DNA of 53,483 nt from Candidatus Altimarinota bacterium (GTDB lineage Bacteria; Patescibacteriota; Gracilibacteria; BD1-5; UBA6164), in NCBI GenBank assembly GCA_028697205.1, contig JAQVFO010000008.1:1-53483 (forward strand), in the 5' to 3' direction. Of the stretch, positions 1 through 10,984 are shown in pieces. The translations under genes were made by a program, and so were the position numbers. Position 1 is the first letter of the stretch. The number at the start of each line of letters is the position of its first letter. A model generated the notes under the pieces. The model made no database searches. It worked only from the letters and a program-made list of their open reading frames with translations, and had not been told where the DNA came from.

Positions 1-376
1 CTCAGATTTGGTATTCTGTCTTTAAGTTTGTTATACTATATGTATATTCATTTTGTGTTAGTGGGTCTGTTGGTTTCTTATTTAGTTTTTGTAGGTTCTT
101 TATTACATTGTCTCACACTGTTCATTGGATCCATGCTGTTGCTCAGCTATATATTATATTTACTCAATTATCTGGTGTTGGGTAGAATCATTTCTCTGTT
201 AGGAATAGTTCTAGGTTTTTTCTTATACTATTTATATCTGACAGTCTTTGTCCGTCTCTTGCATTTTTTGTGTATGATTGCAGTGATATGAATGCTATAC
301 TTCATAGTATTGCTAGTATTGTTATTACTACTATTAATTCTACTAGAGTAAAGGCTTTTTTTGAGTTTTGTTGCAT
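1..376 (-). CDS. Type IV prepilin-like protein, N-terminal part (gene runs off the window)
   Basis: Partial, at least 125 residues; the 3' end lies before base 1. It starts at the ATG read from 376 down. The N-terminus is a class III prepilin signal: a short KK-containing leader, then AFTLVELIVV with the conserved Glu at mature position 5, followed by a hydrophobic helix of about 20 residues. The cleavage-site residue is Ala rather than the usual Gly. After the helix comes a pilin-like segment (ARDGQRLSDI) and a YPTPDNG stretch common in small bacterial pseudopilins. Several glycines are TGA. It should be inserted in the membrane and built into a pilus or pseudopilus after peptidase processing. 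A second prepilin gene lies at 6408-7961. Whether this one also has a large C-terminal domain cannot be seen. Confidence 0.85.
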
Positions 377-400
377 TGTCTTTTATTTATAATTTATAAA

Positions 401-428
401 GCACTAGGATTATAGATAATTCTAGTGC
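401..428 (-). promoter_or_regulatory. Hairpin just upstream of the prepilin start
   Basis: Inverted repeat with outer arms GCACTAG/CTAGTGC and an inner ATTAT/ATAAT pairing. It ends 25 bp before the prepilin ATG on the minus strand and lacks a strong T-run. It may be a weak terminator of the ribosomal cluster or a leader hairpin of the prepilin gene. Confidence 0.45.
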
Positions 429-489
429 TTAGGCAAATTTTTTAGGTTGACGATTTAAATTATAATTATATCATAAATTTTCCATTTAA

Positions 490-515
490 AAAAATCCTAC
501 TTAAGTAGGATTTTT
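490..515 (-). terminator. Terminator after rpmA
   Basis: Perfect palindrome (ATCCTACTTAAGTAGGAT core) flanked by A-run and T-run, four bases beyond the rpmA stop on the minus strand. It would end the ribosomal cluster. Confidence 0.85.
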
Positions 516-518
516 AAA

Positions 519-791
519 TTATACAACTGTTACATATGAATCAACGTAAACTCTTCAATCATATTTCTTATTTTTCTTTTCATAAAATTTTACAACACCT
601 TCTTTTGCAGCAAATAAAGTAAAATCATGTCCTTGAGAAACACCTTCTCCTGGCCAAAATTTATTACCTTTTTGTCTAACAATTATATTTCAAATTATTG
701 CATTTTGTCAACCATATATTTTTACACCAAGTCTTTTAGCTTGTGAATCTCTTCAATTGGCAGTTGATCATTGCGCTTTCTTGTGAGCCAT
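519..791 (-). CDS. rpmA: 50S ribosomal protein L27
   Basis: 90 residues. It starts directly with MAHKKAQG, so it has no Firmicutes-type cleavable N-terminal extension; L27's N-terminus reaches the peptidyl-transferase centre. Family landmarks follow: the [12 protein letters not shown] stretch and the glycine-rich [13 protein letters not shown] segment. TGA stands at conserved glycines. It is the last gene of the ribosomal cluster, 108 bp after rpsG, and is followed by a terminator. Its usual partner rplU (L21) is not adjacent. Confidence 0.96.
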
Positions 792-899
792 AATCTAAAT
801 AATTAATAATTAAATTTAATAGTTAATAATTTAAATGAAGTAAATTTAAGTTTCGTTTCACTTAGTTATTTATATTCATTTTTATCATTAATTTAAGTT

Positions 900-1328
<429 letters not shown>

Positions 1329-1461
1329 TTTTAAATTTTTTATTACAATTAAAATTTTTCTCGTATTTTCAGTAATTGCAAACTTACTCCGAGTTATAAA
1401 TTAGAATTAAAATTTAGAGTCTTTATATTAAATCTAAATCATATATTCTAAATTTTATTTA

Positions 1462-1887
1462 TTATTTTTTTGCTTTTGGTTTTTTAGCACCATAAAGACT
1501 TCTAGCTTGTCATCTATTTTTTACTCCTTCACAATCTAAAACTCATCTTACTATATGGTATCTTACTCATGGTAAATCTTTAGTTCTTCAACCTCTTATT
1601 GTAACAACAGAGTGTTCTTGAAGATTATGACCTTCTCAACCAATATAAGCATTTACTTCATATCAATTTGTAAGTCTAACTTTTGCAACTTTTCTAAGAG
1701 CCGAATTAGGTTTCTTAGGAGTCATAGTTGTAACTTTTGTACAAACTCATCTTTTAAATGGGCTTCATTTTCTTGGTTCATTTACTACTCAAGCAATAGA
1801 ATTTTTAGTAAATTGTAAAGCTGGAGCTTTACTCTTTTTTGTACTATCTTTTCTACTCTTTTTTACTAATTGGTTAATAGTAGGCAT
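1462..1887 (-). CDS. rpsL: 30S ribosomal protein S12
   Basis: 141 residues. S12 sits at the decoding centre. The start MPTINQLVKK is the family start; the KKPNSALRKVAKV and GGEGHNLQEHS blocks and the PGVRYHIVRG loop (the region tied to streptomycin response) are present, with TGA at the loop glycines. It ends in a Lys-rich tail. It lies between rpsI and rpsG, with 74 bp and 133 bp AT-only gaps upstream and downstream that could also carry promoters. Confidence 0.97.
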
Positions 1888-2005
1888 TTTAAAAATTTTA
1901 AATTTTAAATTTTAAATTAGAAAATTAATTCAATAAATTAACTAAGCTAACTATAAAAAACGGCGAAATTATATTAAATTTTCAATGAAAGTCAAATAAA
2001 ATATA

Positions 2006-2398
2006 TTATCTCTTTGACCATTGAATTCATTTTCTGGCTTTATGTTTACCTGGTTTCTTTCTTTCAACAACTCTAGAATCTCTTGTTAAAAATCAAGCAG
2101 ATTTTAAAATCTTTTTAAATGTATCTTGCTTTCAAGCTAATGATCTAGATAAACCATGTCTAATAGCTTGTGCTTGAGCAGATATTCCAGATCAAACAAC
2201 TTCAACTTCAAAGAAGAAATTATCTTTAACTTTACAAACTTTTAATGGAGCAAAAATAACATCAAATAAATCTTCTCTTGTTATATATTCTCAAACTTTT
2301 TTTCCATTAATAGTAGATTCTTTGTTTCATTCAAAAAGTTTAATTTGAGCTGTTGCAGTTTTTCTTTTTCAAATAGAAAAATCGTATCATTTATTCAT
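2006..2398 (-). CDS. rpsI: 30S ribosomal protein S9
   Basis: 130 residues. The C-terminal RDSRVVERKKPGKHKARKG stretch and final SKR tail, which reach the P-site tRNA in the family, are intact. The mid-region has the expected SGISAQAQAIRHGLSR motif. It lies 26 bp after rplM on the same strand, the usual rplM-rpsI pairing. Confidence 0.96.
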
Positions 2399-2424
2399 AA
2401 ATAGAAATATTTATTAAATTATAA

Positions 2425-2856
2425 TTATAATTTTAACTCTTCTGGCATTTGAGCACCATATTTATGGTCAACTCATGCAACTAATTTTAATCTAGAAATC
2501 ATAGATTTTTTTAGTTTATTTTTTGGTAACATACCAACAACTGCTAATTCTAAAGCTTTAGTTGGTTTTTTTACTAATAATTCAGATAAATTAGATTCTT
2601 TTAATCATCCTAAATATCCTGAATGAGTATAATACATTTTATCACTCATTTTTTTTCAAGTTGCTGCAAATTTATCACAATTTAACACAACTACGTAATC
2701 TCAATTATCAACGTGTGGAGCATAAGAAACTTTATTTTTTCCTCTTAGAACCATAGCTATTTTTGAAGCTAATCTACCAAGTGTTAATCATTTAGCATCA
2801 ACAATATACCATTTTCTTTCTAATTGCTCTAATTGTTTTGGTGTAATAGTTTTCAT
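2425..2856 (-). CDS. rplM: 50S ribosomal protein L13
   Basis: 143 residues, the usual length. L13 is an early assembly protein of the 50S subunit. Landmarks: WYIVDAKGLTLGRLAS near the N-terminus, the HVDNGDYVVVLNC strand, KMYYTHSGYLGG, and AVVGMLPKNKL in the C-terminal half. It starts 18 bp after the rplQ stop on the minus strand and is followed by rpsI. Confidence 0.96.
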
Positions 2857-2874
2857 TTAAAACCGTTTTAGAAA

Positions 2875-3234
2875 CTAAACTAATTCAAGTAATACTACTT
2901 TTGCATTATCTCCATCTCTATATTTTATTGGAGTAATTCTTGTAAAACCAGAAGTTTTACCTTTACATTTTGGGGCTACATTTTTAAATAACTCTAAAGA
3001 TGCTTCTTTTGTATATAAATAAGACATAACTTGTCTAATAGCATTTATTTCATCTTTAGTATTAACTACATTTATAAGTTTATCTATCATTGGAACAATA
3101 AATTTTGCTCTTTTTTCTGTAGTTTTTATAGATTTGTGTAAAAAGAAATTTGTTAATAAACTTCTTTCCATAGCTTTTCTATGTTGGAAATCCATTCAAT
3201 TAAATTTCAGTAATTTCTTAACTCTATGTCTCAT
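2875..3234 (-). CDS. rplQ: 50S ribosomal protein L17
   Basis: 119 residues. The real start is at 3234, giving the family start MRHRVKKLLKFNG; under the standard code the TGA at this Gly hides the first 13 residues. The HRKAMERSLLTNFF helix and the C-terminal RITPIKYRDGDNA block are typical. It sits 69 bp after rpoA, the universal bacterial rpoA-rplQ order. Confidence 0.96.
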
Positions 3235-3303
3235 TTCAGAAATTTTAAATTATAAATTATAAATTTTAATTTTGGAAATTTTAAATTCCAAATTTAATTT
3301 TAA

Positions 3304-4284
3304 TTAGTCATCTCAAAGTAATTTTAATCATCTTTCAGCTAATGCTTCTTTAATTTCAGTCATTGCTTTCTTACCAAATCATTTGATAGAAGAAAGTTTT
3401 GTTTCAGTACATTTTGTTAGTTGTTCTACTGATAAGATACTTCAATTTATCAAAGCATTTAAAGTTCTTGGAGAAAGTCACATAATCTCTATTGGAGTAT
3501 ATGTTTCTTTTTCTAGTTCTTCTTTTATTTCTTGTTTTTCTTTATTTATCAAATCTCTAACATCTCAAATAAAATGTCATTCAACTTGTAAAGATTCTTC
3601 ATTAAATATAGAGAAATATGATCTTAACATATCTCATGAAAATTTTACAGCTTCAGTTGGAGATATTATTCCATTTGTTGTAACTGTTAATTCTAATGAA
3701 TCTAAGTTAACCATATCACCATATCTAGTATTTTCAATCTCATATTTTACATTTAAAACTGGAGAAAAATTTGCATCTATTAACAATACTGCTAAATCAT
3801 CTTCCCTCTTTTTTAAATCTTCAATACTTAAATATCAAACACCTTTTTCAATTCTAATTTCTAAATCTAATTCTAATCAATCTTTATCAATTTCAGTTAT
3901 ATATAAATCTTTGTTAATTACTTCAATTCAAGCTTTTGTTTTAATATCTCAAGCAGTAACAACTCATGCTTTTGATTTAGAAAGTTTAATCCACTCAATT
4001 CAAATATCATTTTTATCAATTACTAAATCTTTTAGGTTTAACATCATGTCAATCACGCTATCTTTCACTCAAGGGATAGTAGCATATTCATGGTTTACTC
4101 ATTTAACTTTTACTCAAGTAACTCTAGTTCCTGGTATAGTAGATAATAATACTCTTCTTAAAGAATTTCAAATTGTTATACCATATCATCTAGGTAGGGG
4201 ACCAACTGTAAACTTTGAAGTATTCAATTCAACTTCTTGTTCTAAAATTTTAGGTACTCAAATTTCTTTGTGTATGATATGCAT
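3304..4284 (-). CDS. rpoA: DNA-directed RNA polymerase subunit alpha
   Basis: 326 residues, a normal length. The N-terminal dimerisation domain is recognised by GYGITIGNSLRRVLLST (about residues 33-49, glycines by TGA) and the following PGTRVTGVKV. The C-terminal helix-hairpin-helix domain, which binds UP elements and activators, spans about residues 255-320 with LSPRTLNALINGSI and IKGFGKKAMTEIKEAL. It starts 33 bp after the rpsD stop; no Shine-Dalgarno is evident. An intact CTD implies that promoter activation through alpha is possible, for example by the response regulator at 47010. Confidence 0.97.
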
Positions 4285-4317
4285 GTTTTTAGAGTTATAA
4301 AAATATAAAAGATTTTA

Positions 4318-4941
4318 TTATTTAGAATAGAACTCAATAATCTTTTGAATATCAATAATTTGATCAAAATCATCATTTCCTGGAAGTGCTTTCACAGTAA
4401 TTTTAAGGTTTTTTGAATCAACATCTATCCATTTACAACTTGAAACATTTCATTTGTTTTGTTTAGAAAATTCTTCTAATTCTTCAAGTAAAGATTTATA
4501 TAAAGGACTCTCTTTAAGTTTATCTCTTAACTCTATTGTATCACCTACTTTTAAACTAATTGAAGGAATATCAACATTTACTCAATTTAATTTAAAATGT
4601 GCATGGTTAACAAATTGTCTAGATTGCATTCTAGTTCTAGCAAAATTTGCTCTATAAACAATATTATCAATTCTAAGTTCCAACATTTTTAACATTTTTT
4701 CTCATGTAGTTCATTCAGTATGACTACCAATAGCTTTTTTATAGTAAGAAAAGAATTGTTTTTCAGATAAACCAAACATTCTTTTTGCTAGTTGTTTTTT
4801 TCTTAATTGAATTCAATATTCACTAGCTTTTTTTGGTCTTGCTACAGATCTTTTTGATTTTTCTAAATCATATTTTTCTGTACCAAATAGGTTTACCCCT
4901 TCTCTTCTACATAGTTTTTTCTTTGGTCAAGTATATCTCAT
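4318..4941 (-). CDS. rpsD: 30S ribosomal protein S4
   Basis: 207 residues. S4 is a primary 16S-binding assembly protein. It shows an N-terminal [14 protein letters not shown] segment, the [17 protein letters not shown] region, and the S4 RNA-binding domain from about residue 95 ([27 protein letters not shown]). The C-terminus ends [11 protein letters not shown], in line with the family. It lies 78 bp downstream of rpsK. Confidence 0.96.
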
Positions 4942-5019
4942 AAGGAAATTATAAATTATAAATTTTAAATTATAAATTTCGGAATTTAGTTAATATTTAG
5001 CATTCCAATTTTAACACTT

Positions 5020-5409
5020 TTATAAGCTTCTAGTTTTCTTTGGTCTACAACCATTATGAGGAACTGGAGTTATATCATATATAGCTCTTAGTTCAACACC
5101 TCAAGAAATAAGTCCTCTTATAGCTTGTTCTCTTCATGAACCAATTCATTTAACATAAACATCAACAACTTCAATTGAATGAAGAGTTTTTGCTTTAGTT
5201 ATTGCTTGTTCAGCAGCAACTTGTGCAGCATAAGGAGTAGCTTCTCTAGCTCATTTAAATCAAGCAGATCATCAACTTGCCCAAGTCAAAACATTACCTT
5301 TATCATCAGTAACACTAATTAAAGTATTATTAAATGATGCAAGTACATGAACTTGTCAATTTTGTATAATCTTTTTTGTCTTTTTAGGTTTTTTTACAAT
5401 ATTAGCCAT
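5020..5409 (-). CDS. rpsK: 30S ribosomal protein S11
   Basis: 129 residues. S11 lies on the 30S platform. Landmarks are VHVLASFNNTLISVTD near the N-terminus, the GNVLTWASGGSAGFKGARE block (several glycines by TGA), AAQVAAEQA, and the final VPHNGCRPKKTR. It lies between rpsM and rpsD in the standard order. Confidence 0.97.
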
Positions 5410-5490
5410 TCAAAAAGTTTTAAATTATAAATTTTAAATTTTAAATTATGGGAACTAAAGTTTTAAAGTTCCAAATTTAATATTTTAATA

Positions 5491-5856
5491 CTATTTTTTC
5501 TTTCATGCTACAGCAGTAGCTTTTCATTTTCTAGTTCTTGCATTTGTTTTTGTTCTTTGTCATCTTACTGGCAATTTCTTTTTATGTCTTTGTCCTCTAT
5601 AACAATTAATTTCTTGTAATCTTTTTATATTAGACGAAACAAATCTTCTTAAATCTCATTCAACTAAACATTCTTTTAATTCATCTCTTATCTTATCTAA
5701 TTCAGCTTCAGACAAAGTTTCAATTTTTCTTGTTTTTTCAATTCAAACTTTATCTAAGATTTTACAAGAAAGAGCTCTTCAAACTCAATATACATATGTT
5801 AAAGCTATTTCTACGTGTTTACCATTTGGTAAATTTACTCAAGCTATTCTAGCCAT
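5491..5856 (-). CDS. rpsM: 30S ribosomal protein S13
   Basis: 121 residues. It starts MARIAGVNLPNGK and contains the helix-two-turn-helix region ([11 protein letters not shown]), [20 protein letters not shown], and the basic C-terminal [17 protein letters not shown] tail that reaches the P site. It is 48 bp after rpmJ, the order known from spc/alpha operons. Confidence 0.97.
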
Positions 5857-5904
5857 AATTTTCTTAAATTTTAAATTATAAATTTTAAATACAAATTAGA
5901 ACAA

Positions 5905-6021
5905 TTAATTTCATTGTCTTTGTTTATGATTAGGATGTTTACAAATAATTCTAACAATCCCTTTTCTTCTTATTACTTTACAATCATTACACATTTTTTT
6001 TACAGATGGTCTTACTTTCAT
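5905..6021 (-). CDS. rpmJ: 50S ribosomal protein L36 with an added C-terminal Asn
   Basis: 38 residues: [19 protein letters not shown], then the second half of the zinc ribbon (C near 27, H near 32). Family members end HKQRQG and stop. Here the Gly codon is TGA and one further codon (Asn) precedes the TAA, so the chain is one residue longer than the canonical form. Read with the standard code, the gene would appear to end at that TGA one residue early. Confidence 0.95.
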
Positions 6022-6045
6022 ATTCACAAATTAAATAAAAATAAA

Positions 6046-6276
6046 TTATTTTTTTCTAAAAATTATTCTTCATTTTGTTAAATCATAAGGACTTAATTCT
6101 ATCAAAACTTTATCTCACTCAATAAGCTTTATAAAATTATTTCTCATTTTTCAACTTAAATATCATTTTACGATTTGTCATCAAAATTCCTCTGGTAATT
6201 GAATATCAAACACCAGACTTGGGAGTGCTTTTATAATAGTTCACTCAACCTCTATTTTATCTTCTTGTTTAGACAT
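6046..6276 (-). CDS. infA: Translation initiation factor IF-1
   Basis: 76 residues, one OB fold. It blocks the A site of the 30S subunit during initiation. It starts MSKQEDKIEVEGTI; the middle carries GKMRNNFIKLIEGDKV and the end LSPYDLTKGRIIFRKK, all close to the bacterial consensus with glycines as TGA. It is the first gene of the cluster, 30 bp downstream of the promoter at 6307-6334, and 24 bp ahead of rpmJ. Confidence 0.97.
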
Positions 6277-6306
6277 AAAAAATGACTTTATATAAAAAGT
6301 GTCGTT

Positions 6307-6334
6307 AGTTTATATATTTTTCTAAAGATGTCAA
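6307..6334 (-). promoter_or_regulatory. Sigma70-type promoter of the infA-rpmA cluster
   Basis: On the minus strand: TTGACA (6334-6329), a 16-bp spacer, TAAACT (6312-6307), 30 bp before the infA ATG. It is the only strong consensus pair between infA and the pilin gene. Confidence 0.75.
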
Positions 6335-6407
6335 AAGATTTTTTAATTATTTTTTTATTTATATTAAAACATAATTAAATAATTAATAAATTTATAAAAA
6401 TTATTAA

Positions 6408-7961
6408 TTATTTAGCACAACGGAAACCTATATAACGCTCTTTACCAGTTGATATTCTTTGTAAACTTAATGAAAATAATCATGTATTTGCATTACTATT
6501 TGAACGATCTCAACGAACAAAAACATTATTAGCTACTCAATCAGCATACCAAATATTTCAAACTCAATTAGCTATTCAATATCAAAATGCTGAACCATAT
6601 TTTTTCATATCATCTATACCATATATTCAATCATCATCATAGTCTACTCAAGAAGTAGATCATGATACTGTAGTTTGTCATTGATTGAAATTTATTCAAT
6701 CTATCGTATTTGCTTTATTTACAAATTCAGAAACATTTCATGCAAAATCGTATATTTCTTGTCAATTTGAAAGCATAAATTTTCTTTTTAAGTTACATGT
6801 ATTATCTATTCATGGTCATGTTTTTGTTCCATATGTTCTTGTTTCAGTATTTCATCAAGTTACATTACATCATAATGTCATATCTCAAGATACTCAATTA
6901 TATAAAATACCTTTTCATGCAGATTTTATTGACCAATTATCTGAACTTGCTTCAATATTTCTTGCAATTGTCATCCATTCATTATTTGTAATTAGATGAT
7001 ATCATTCTCACATATTTCTACATGCACTTATAGCTTGTTCTTGACTTATATCAGCTATAGGATATTTTCAAGCCATTGATACTATAGGTTTTCAATCCTG
7101 ATATTGCATTGTATTCCAATCAGTTCATCACACGCTACTATCTGGAGTATTTGCATCAGCATATGTCATCTCATATTTTGCAACACAAAATCATTTTTGA
7201 TTAAATTCTAAATTTCATGGAACTCAAATAAATCAATCAGGACAACTTAATGGTGCAGCACTTCATTGTCTTGATAATATAACTGACTGTAAAGCATATC
7301 ATTTTGCCACTACATTATCCTTATCAGTAAAATTAGCTACATAATTTGTAGTTGTTGTTCATAGATCAACATATCAAAGGTTTTTTATTTCATTTACAGC
7401 TTGTATAGGTAAATTTGTAACATCTTCAGTTAATATTCACAATTTTTTTCAATAAACAGTTGGGTATCTATTTGTATAATCAATTGCATATGTTTTAGGG
7501 ATTAATTTATCACTAAACAATTTAGCATTATTACTAACTATTTGCTCATTTGAAGAATCTTCTAAAAATGCCATCAATTGAAAATATTTTCTATCACCAG
7601 TTACATAATATGAAAAAAACGTTTCATCTTTTGGATCAATTCATCATTTACTATATTGCATTGTTTCTAAAATATTTTTTCACATATATCATTGATATCA
7701 TACAATAACTCCGTTAGCCCTAACTTCCACACTATTTTCAGGTAATAATAAGTCGTTTTTAGTTCTATATACTTCTAATCAATCATTTATTGCTGCTAAT
7801 TGACTTATTCTATTTGTATCTCTAACTCATGCTAAATATCAGTTATATGATATAAATCATATAGTTCACAAAATAGCTAAAACTGTTATAACAACAATAA
7901 GTTCTACTAAAGTAAAAGCATATATTTTTCTTTCATTAATTACATATATATTATTTTTCAT
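6408..7961 (-). CDS. Prepilin fused to an FGE-sulfatase/C-type-lectin domain; candidate diversified adhesin
   Basis: 517 residues. Residues 1-40 form a prepilin signal and helix (YAFTLVELIVVITVLAILG). A pilin-like neck and a linker of about 200 residues follow. From about residue 235 the chain resembles FGE-sulfatase/C-type-lectin folds: GFCVAKYEMTYAD, GKYPIADISQEQAISAC, YHLITNNEG, then the hallmark DFAGNVSEFVN, and an ending VFVRGD...TGLFSLSL...YIGFRCAK. That last stretch matches in layout the variable region of DGR target proteins (a VRGG-W-NNG-type start, then G-F-L, then GFRC). Expected place: pilus tip or cell surface. The N-terminal start ATG is followed by AT-rich coding with no Shine-Dalgarno. 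No reverse transcriptase or template repeat is in the window. Confidence 0.85.
6411..6520 (-). other. Candidate DGR variable region at the 3' end of the lectin-pilin gene
   Basis: The last 37 codons carry four CGT Arg codons (in VRG, DRS, ERY and FRC), whereas Arg elsewhere in the window is almost always AGA. Constant residues of DGR variable regions are favoured to use adenine-free codons (CGT, GGT, TTC, TGT), and the final codons here fit. This is inference; a template repeat has not been seen. Confidence 0.45.
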
Positions 7962-8143
7962 TTTTATCTTTTTTAGAAAATAACTACTATTTTTTCACTT
8001 TTATATTAATTATAAAAAAAATTTATACAAGTTTTTAGAATTATTTTTTAATAAATATTAATTAACAAATCAAAAAATTTTTGCTTTTTCATTTTTTTTT
8101 AATATTATTTCTTGGCTTAAACAAAATAATTAATTATTCAAAA

Positions 8144-9199
<1,056 letters not shown>

Positions 9200-9204
9200 A
9201 TTTT

Positions 9205-9238
9205 AAAAAAATAAGTCTCTTACGAGACTTATTTTTTT
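9205..9238. terminator. Bidirectional terminator between pheS and the flavoprotein gene
   Basis: A-run, AATAAGTCTC / GAGACTTATT arms with a TTAC loop, then T-run. It serves both converging genes and overlaps the stop codon of the minus-strand gene by two bases. Confidence 0.85.
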
Positions 9239-10466
9239 AACTTCATTTTTTACCAAAACCAAAATGTTTAATCATCCATTTAAAAGAAGCTGTACCAATT
9301 TCAGGTGGAATTTTACCATTATTATTTAACATATAATCATCAAGGAATTTTTTCCATTTAACATTCCAGTTATTATGCCAAACAAGATCATTTCCATCTT
9401 TTGGTCTGAAATAAATATCTGAGTATACACATCCTGCTTCACCACCTCACATATTCATTATACATAATACTTCAGGAGTATAAGGTTTAATTTCACCAGA
9501 TCCTGTTATCTCATTCATCAATGTTGAACAAGCAATATCTGCTTGCATCATTGCTAAGTGTCCTAATTTTGGTTGAGTCATAGCATTAATATCACCTGCC
9601 CCAAAAACATTTTTATAATCTAGGTGTCTCATTTGTTCATCTGTTGGTAAGAACCCTTTTTCATCACCTAAACCTGAATCAATTAAGAATTGTTGTCATT
9701 TGTAAACAGGAATCATTATAACCATATCAGCTTCTAATTCTGTTCCATCTTCAAATTTTATAGATTTAGCAGTAACTTCAGTAGTAACTTTTGCCATATG
9801 TAAATTTAATCATTTAGCTCACATAAGTCATCCTACTGCACCTCTTACATCATTTCAAATATCTTCAAAAAATATTTCACCAGGAGTAAATACATCAATA
9901 GTACATTTTTCTCTAATACCTTTTTGTCTTAATACATAATCCATCATAAACATAGATTCTCCTATTGGACCTTCACAAGGAGCTAAAAATGGAGGACATT
10001 TTACTCTTGTTCCCCAAACAGATTTAGCTGAACCTATAACTATTTTCCCTCATTTAAAGTTTTCTACAGCTTTAGCTAATTTCATTGCATGAACATCATC
10101 ACAAACTGAATACCCAAATTCTTCTAAACCTTTAACAGCGTTAAAATCTTTATATGCTCAAGTAGTAACAAATAAATAATCATAACTTAAAGTTTCTCCA
10201 TTTTCAAGTTCTACTGTATTTTCTTTTGGATTAACAATTTTAACTCAAGTATTTATAAAAGTATGTCCATGTTTTTCTATTACAGATTTTAAATCAAATT
10301 TAGTTTTCTCTATATTTTTACCATCATAAGCAACTTCTGGCATCATAGGTTTTAATAACATATTGTCTCTTTTATCAACAACAGTTATATCAAATCCTTT
10401 ATTTTGTAAATTATAAAAAGTTCTTATTCAAGCAAATCAAGAACCTAAGATAACTAGTTTTTTCAT
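9237..10466 (-). CDS. FAD-dependent oxidoreductase of the sulfide:quinone reductase / NDH-2 family
   Basis: 409 residues (411 if the in-frame ATG at 10472 is used). The N-terminal dinucleotide fold LVILGSGFAGIRT binds FAD; a second Rossmann element follows near residue 130; VFGAGDINAM near residue 290 is the second FAD contact. Two Cys in KCPPFLAPCEGP (about residue 160) and later Cys near residues 330-340 sit where sulfide:quinone reductases carry redox Cys, which favours SQR over NADH dehydrogenase, but this is not proved. It lies on the same strand as and downstream of the cydAB cluster, so it could feed quinol to cytochrome bd at the membrane. Glycines are a mix of GGN and TGA. Confidence 0.8.
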
Positions 10467-10600
10467 TTCCATAAGAAATAATTAAAGATATAAAATATTT
10501 ACGTTCTTATTTTAACATTTTTTATCACTAAAAACAAATATAAAAGTAGTTAAATTTGAATTTTGACTTGCAAAAATCTATAAAAATTGTCTAAATAAAT

Positions 10601-10628
10601 TTGACTAAATAGAATTTTAAAAGATAAT
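10601..10628 (+). promoter_or_regulatory. Promoter of the foreign-looking Trp-rich gene
   Basis: TTGACT (10601-10606), 16-bp spacer, GATAAT (10623-10628), followed by a 32-bp stretch to the start codon. Confidence 0.6.
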
Positions 10629-10647
10629 TTGTTCGCCATTTACTGAA

Positions 10648-10654
10648 AAGGAGA
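10648..10654 (+). promoter_or_regulatory. Strong Shine-Dalgarno AAGGAGA
   Basis: Six bases ahead of the ATG at 10661. It is fully complementary to the UCUCCUU tail of the 16S rRNA in this window. Most other genes here show no such site, so it marks this gene as different from its neighbours. Confidence 0.75.
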
Positions 10655-10660
10655 AACGAA

Positions 10661-10984
10661 ATGGAGTTGTCATATGTTGAATATAGGGCGATAATCGCCC
10701 TTGCAGTGATTCACTGGATAGCCTGGTCAGCATGGGCAAAAGCGGATTATTTCCGCAAAAGAGAAAAGTGGGACTGGGAGAGAATAAGAAGTATGTCCCC
10801 CTCAGCCATGATTACCCTGATGTCAATATGGTCGATAGACTACCCATATCCTGACAACTGGGGACCAAGGATCACAATCGACGTATTCGCAGTTGGACTC
10901 ATCCTTTTCCTAAGGTGGATTTACTTCCCCTGGAAATATGGAAAAAGGATTCCAACGAAACAAACACAAACAAAAACAATATAG
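10661..10984 (+). CDS. Unknown Trp-rich membrane protein of foreign composition
   Basis: 107 residues, not recognised. A first hydrophobic segment at about residues 9-25 (AIIALAVIHWIAWSAWA) is followed by a charged region (FRKREKWDWERIR), and a second hydrophobic segment spans about residues 73-90 (IDVFAVGLILFLRWIYF); the C-terminus is basic and polar. Nine Trp, all TGG, and no TGA: its three glycines are GGA. The DNA is visibly richer in G+C than its neighbours and uses codons such as CGC, GCC and CTG that they avoid. It has its own promoter, a textbook Shine-Dalgarno and a GC-rich hairpin after it. It separates the flavoprotein gene from the cyd genes and runs opposite to both. Best reading: a recently acquired gene that still works under both codes; the source (phage, plasmid or host) is unknown. 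Confidence 0.75.
   Translation: MELSYVEYRAIIALAVIHWIAWSAWAKADYFRKREKWDWERIRSMSPSAMITLMSIWSIDYPYPDNWGPRITIDVFAVGLILFLRWIYFPWKYGKRIPTKQTQTKTI

Noticed and set aside
3383-4300. 305-codon open frame on the plus strand
   Set aside because: It is the antisense of rpoA, open only because of AT-rich codon structure; the minus-strand frame is a clear RNA polymerase alpha.
6300-8143. Reverse transcriptase or template repeat next to the lectin-pilin gene
   Set aside because: All neighbouring frames are assigned to infA and pheS; the gaps are short AT-rich DNA with no near-copy of the 3' end.
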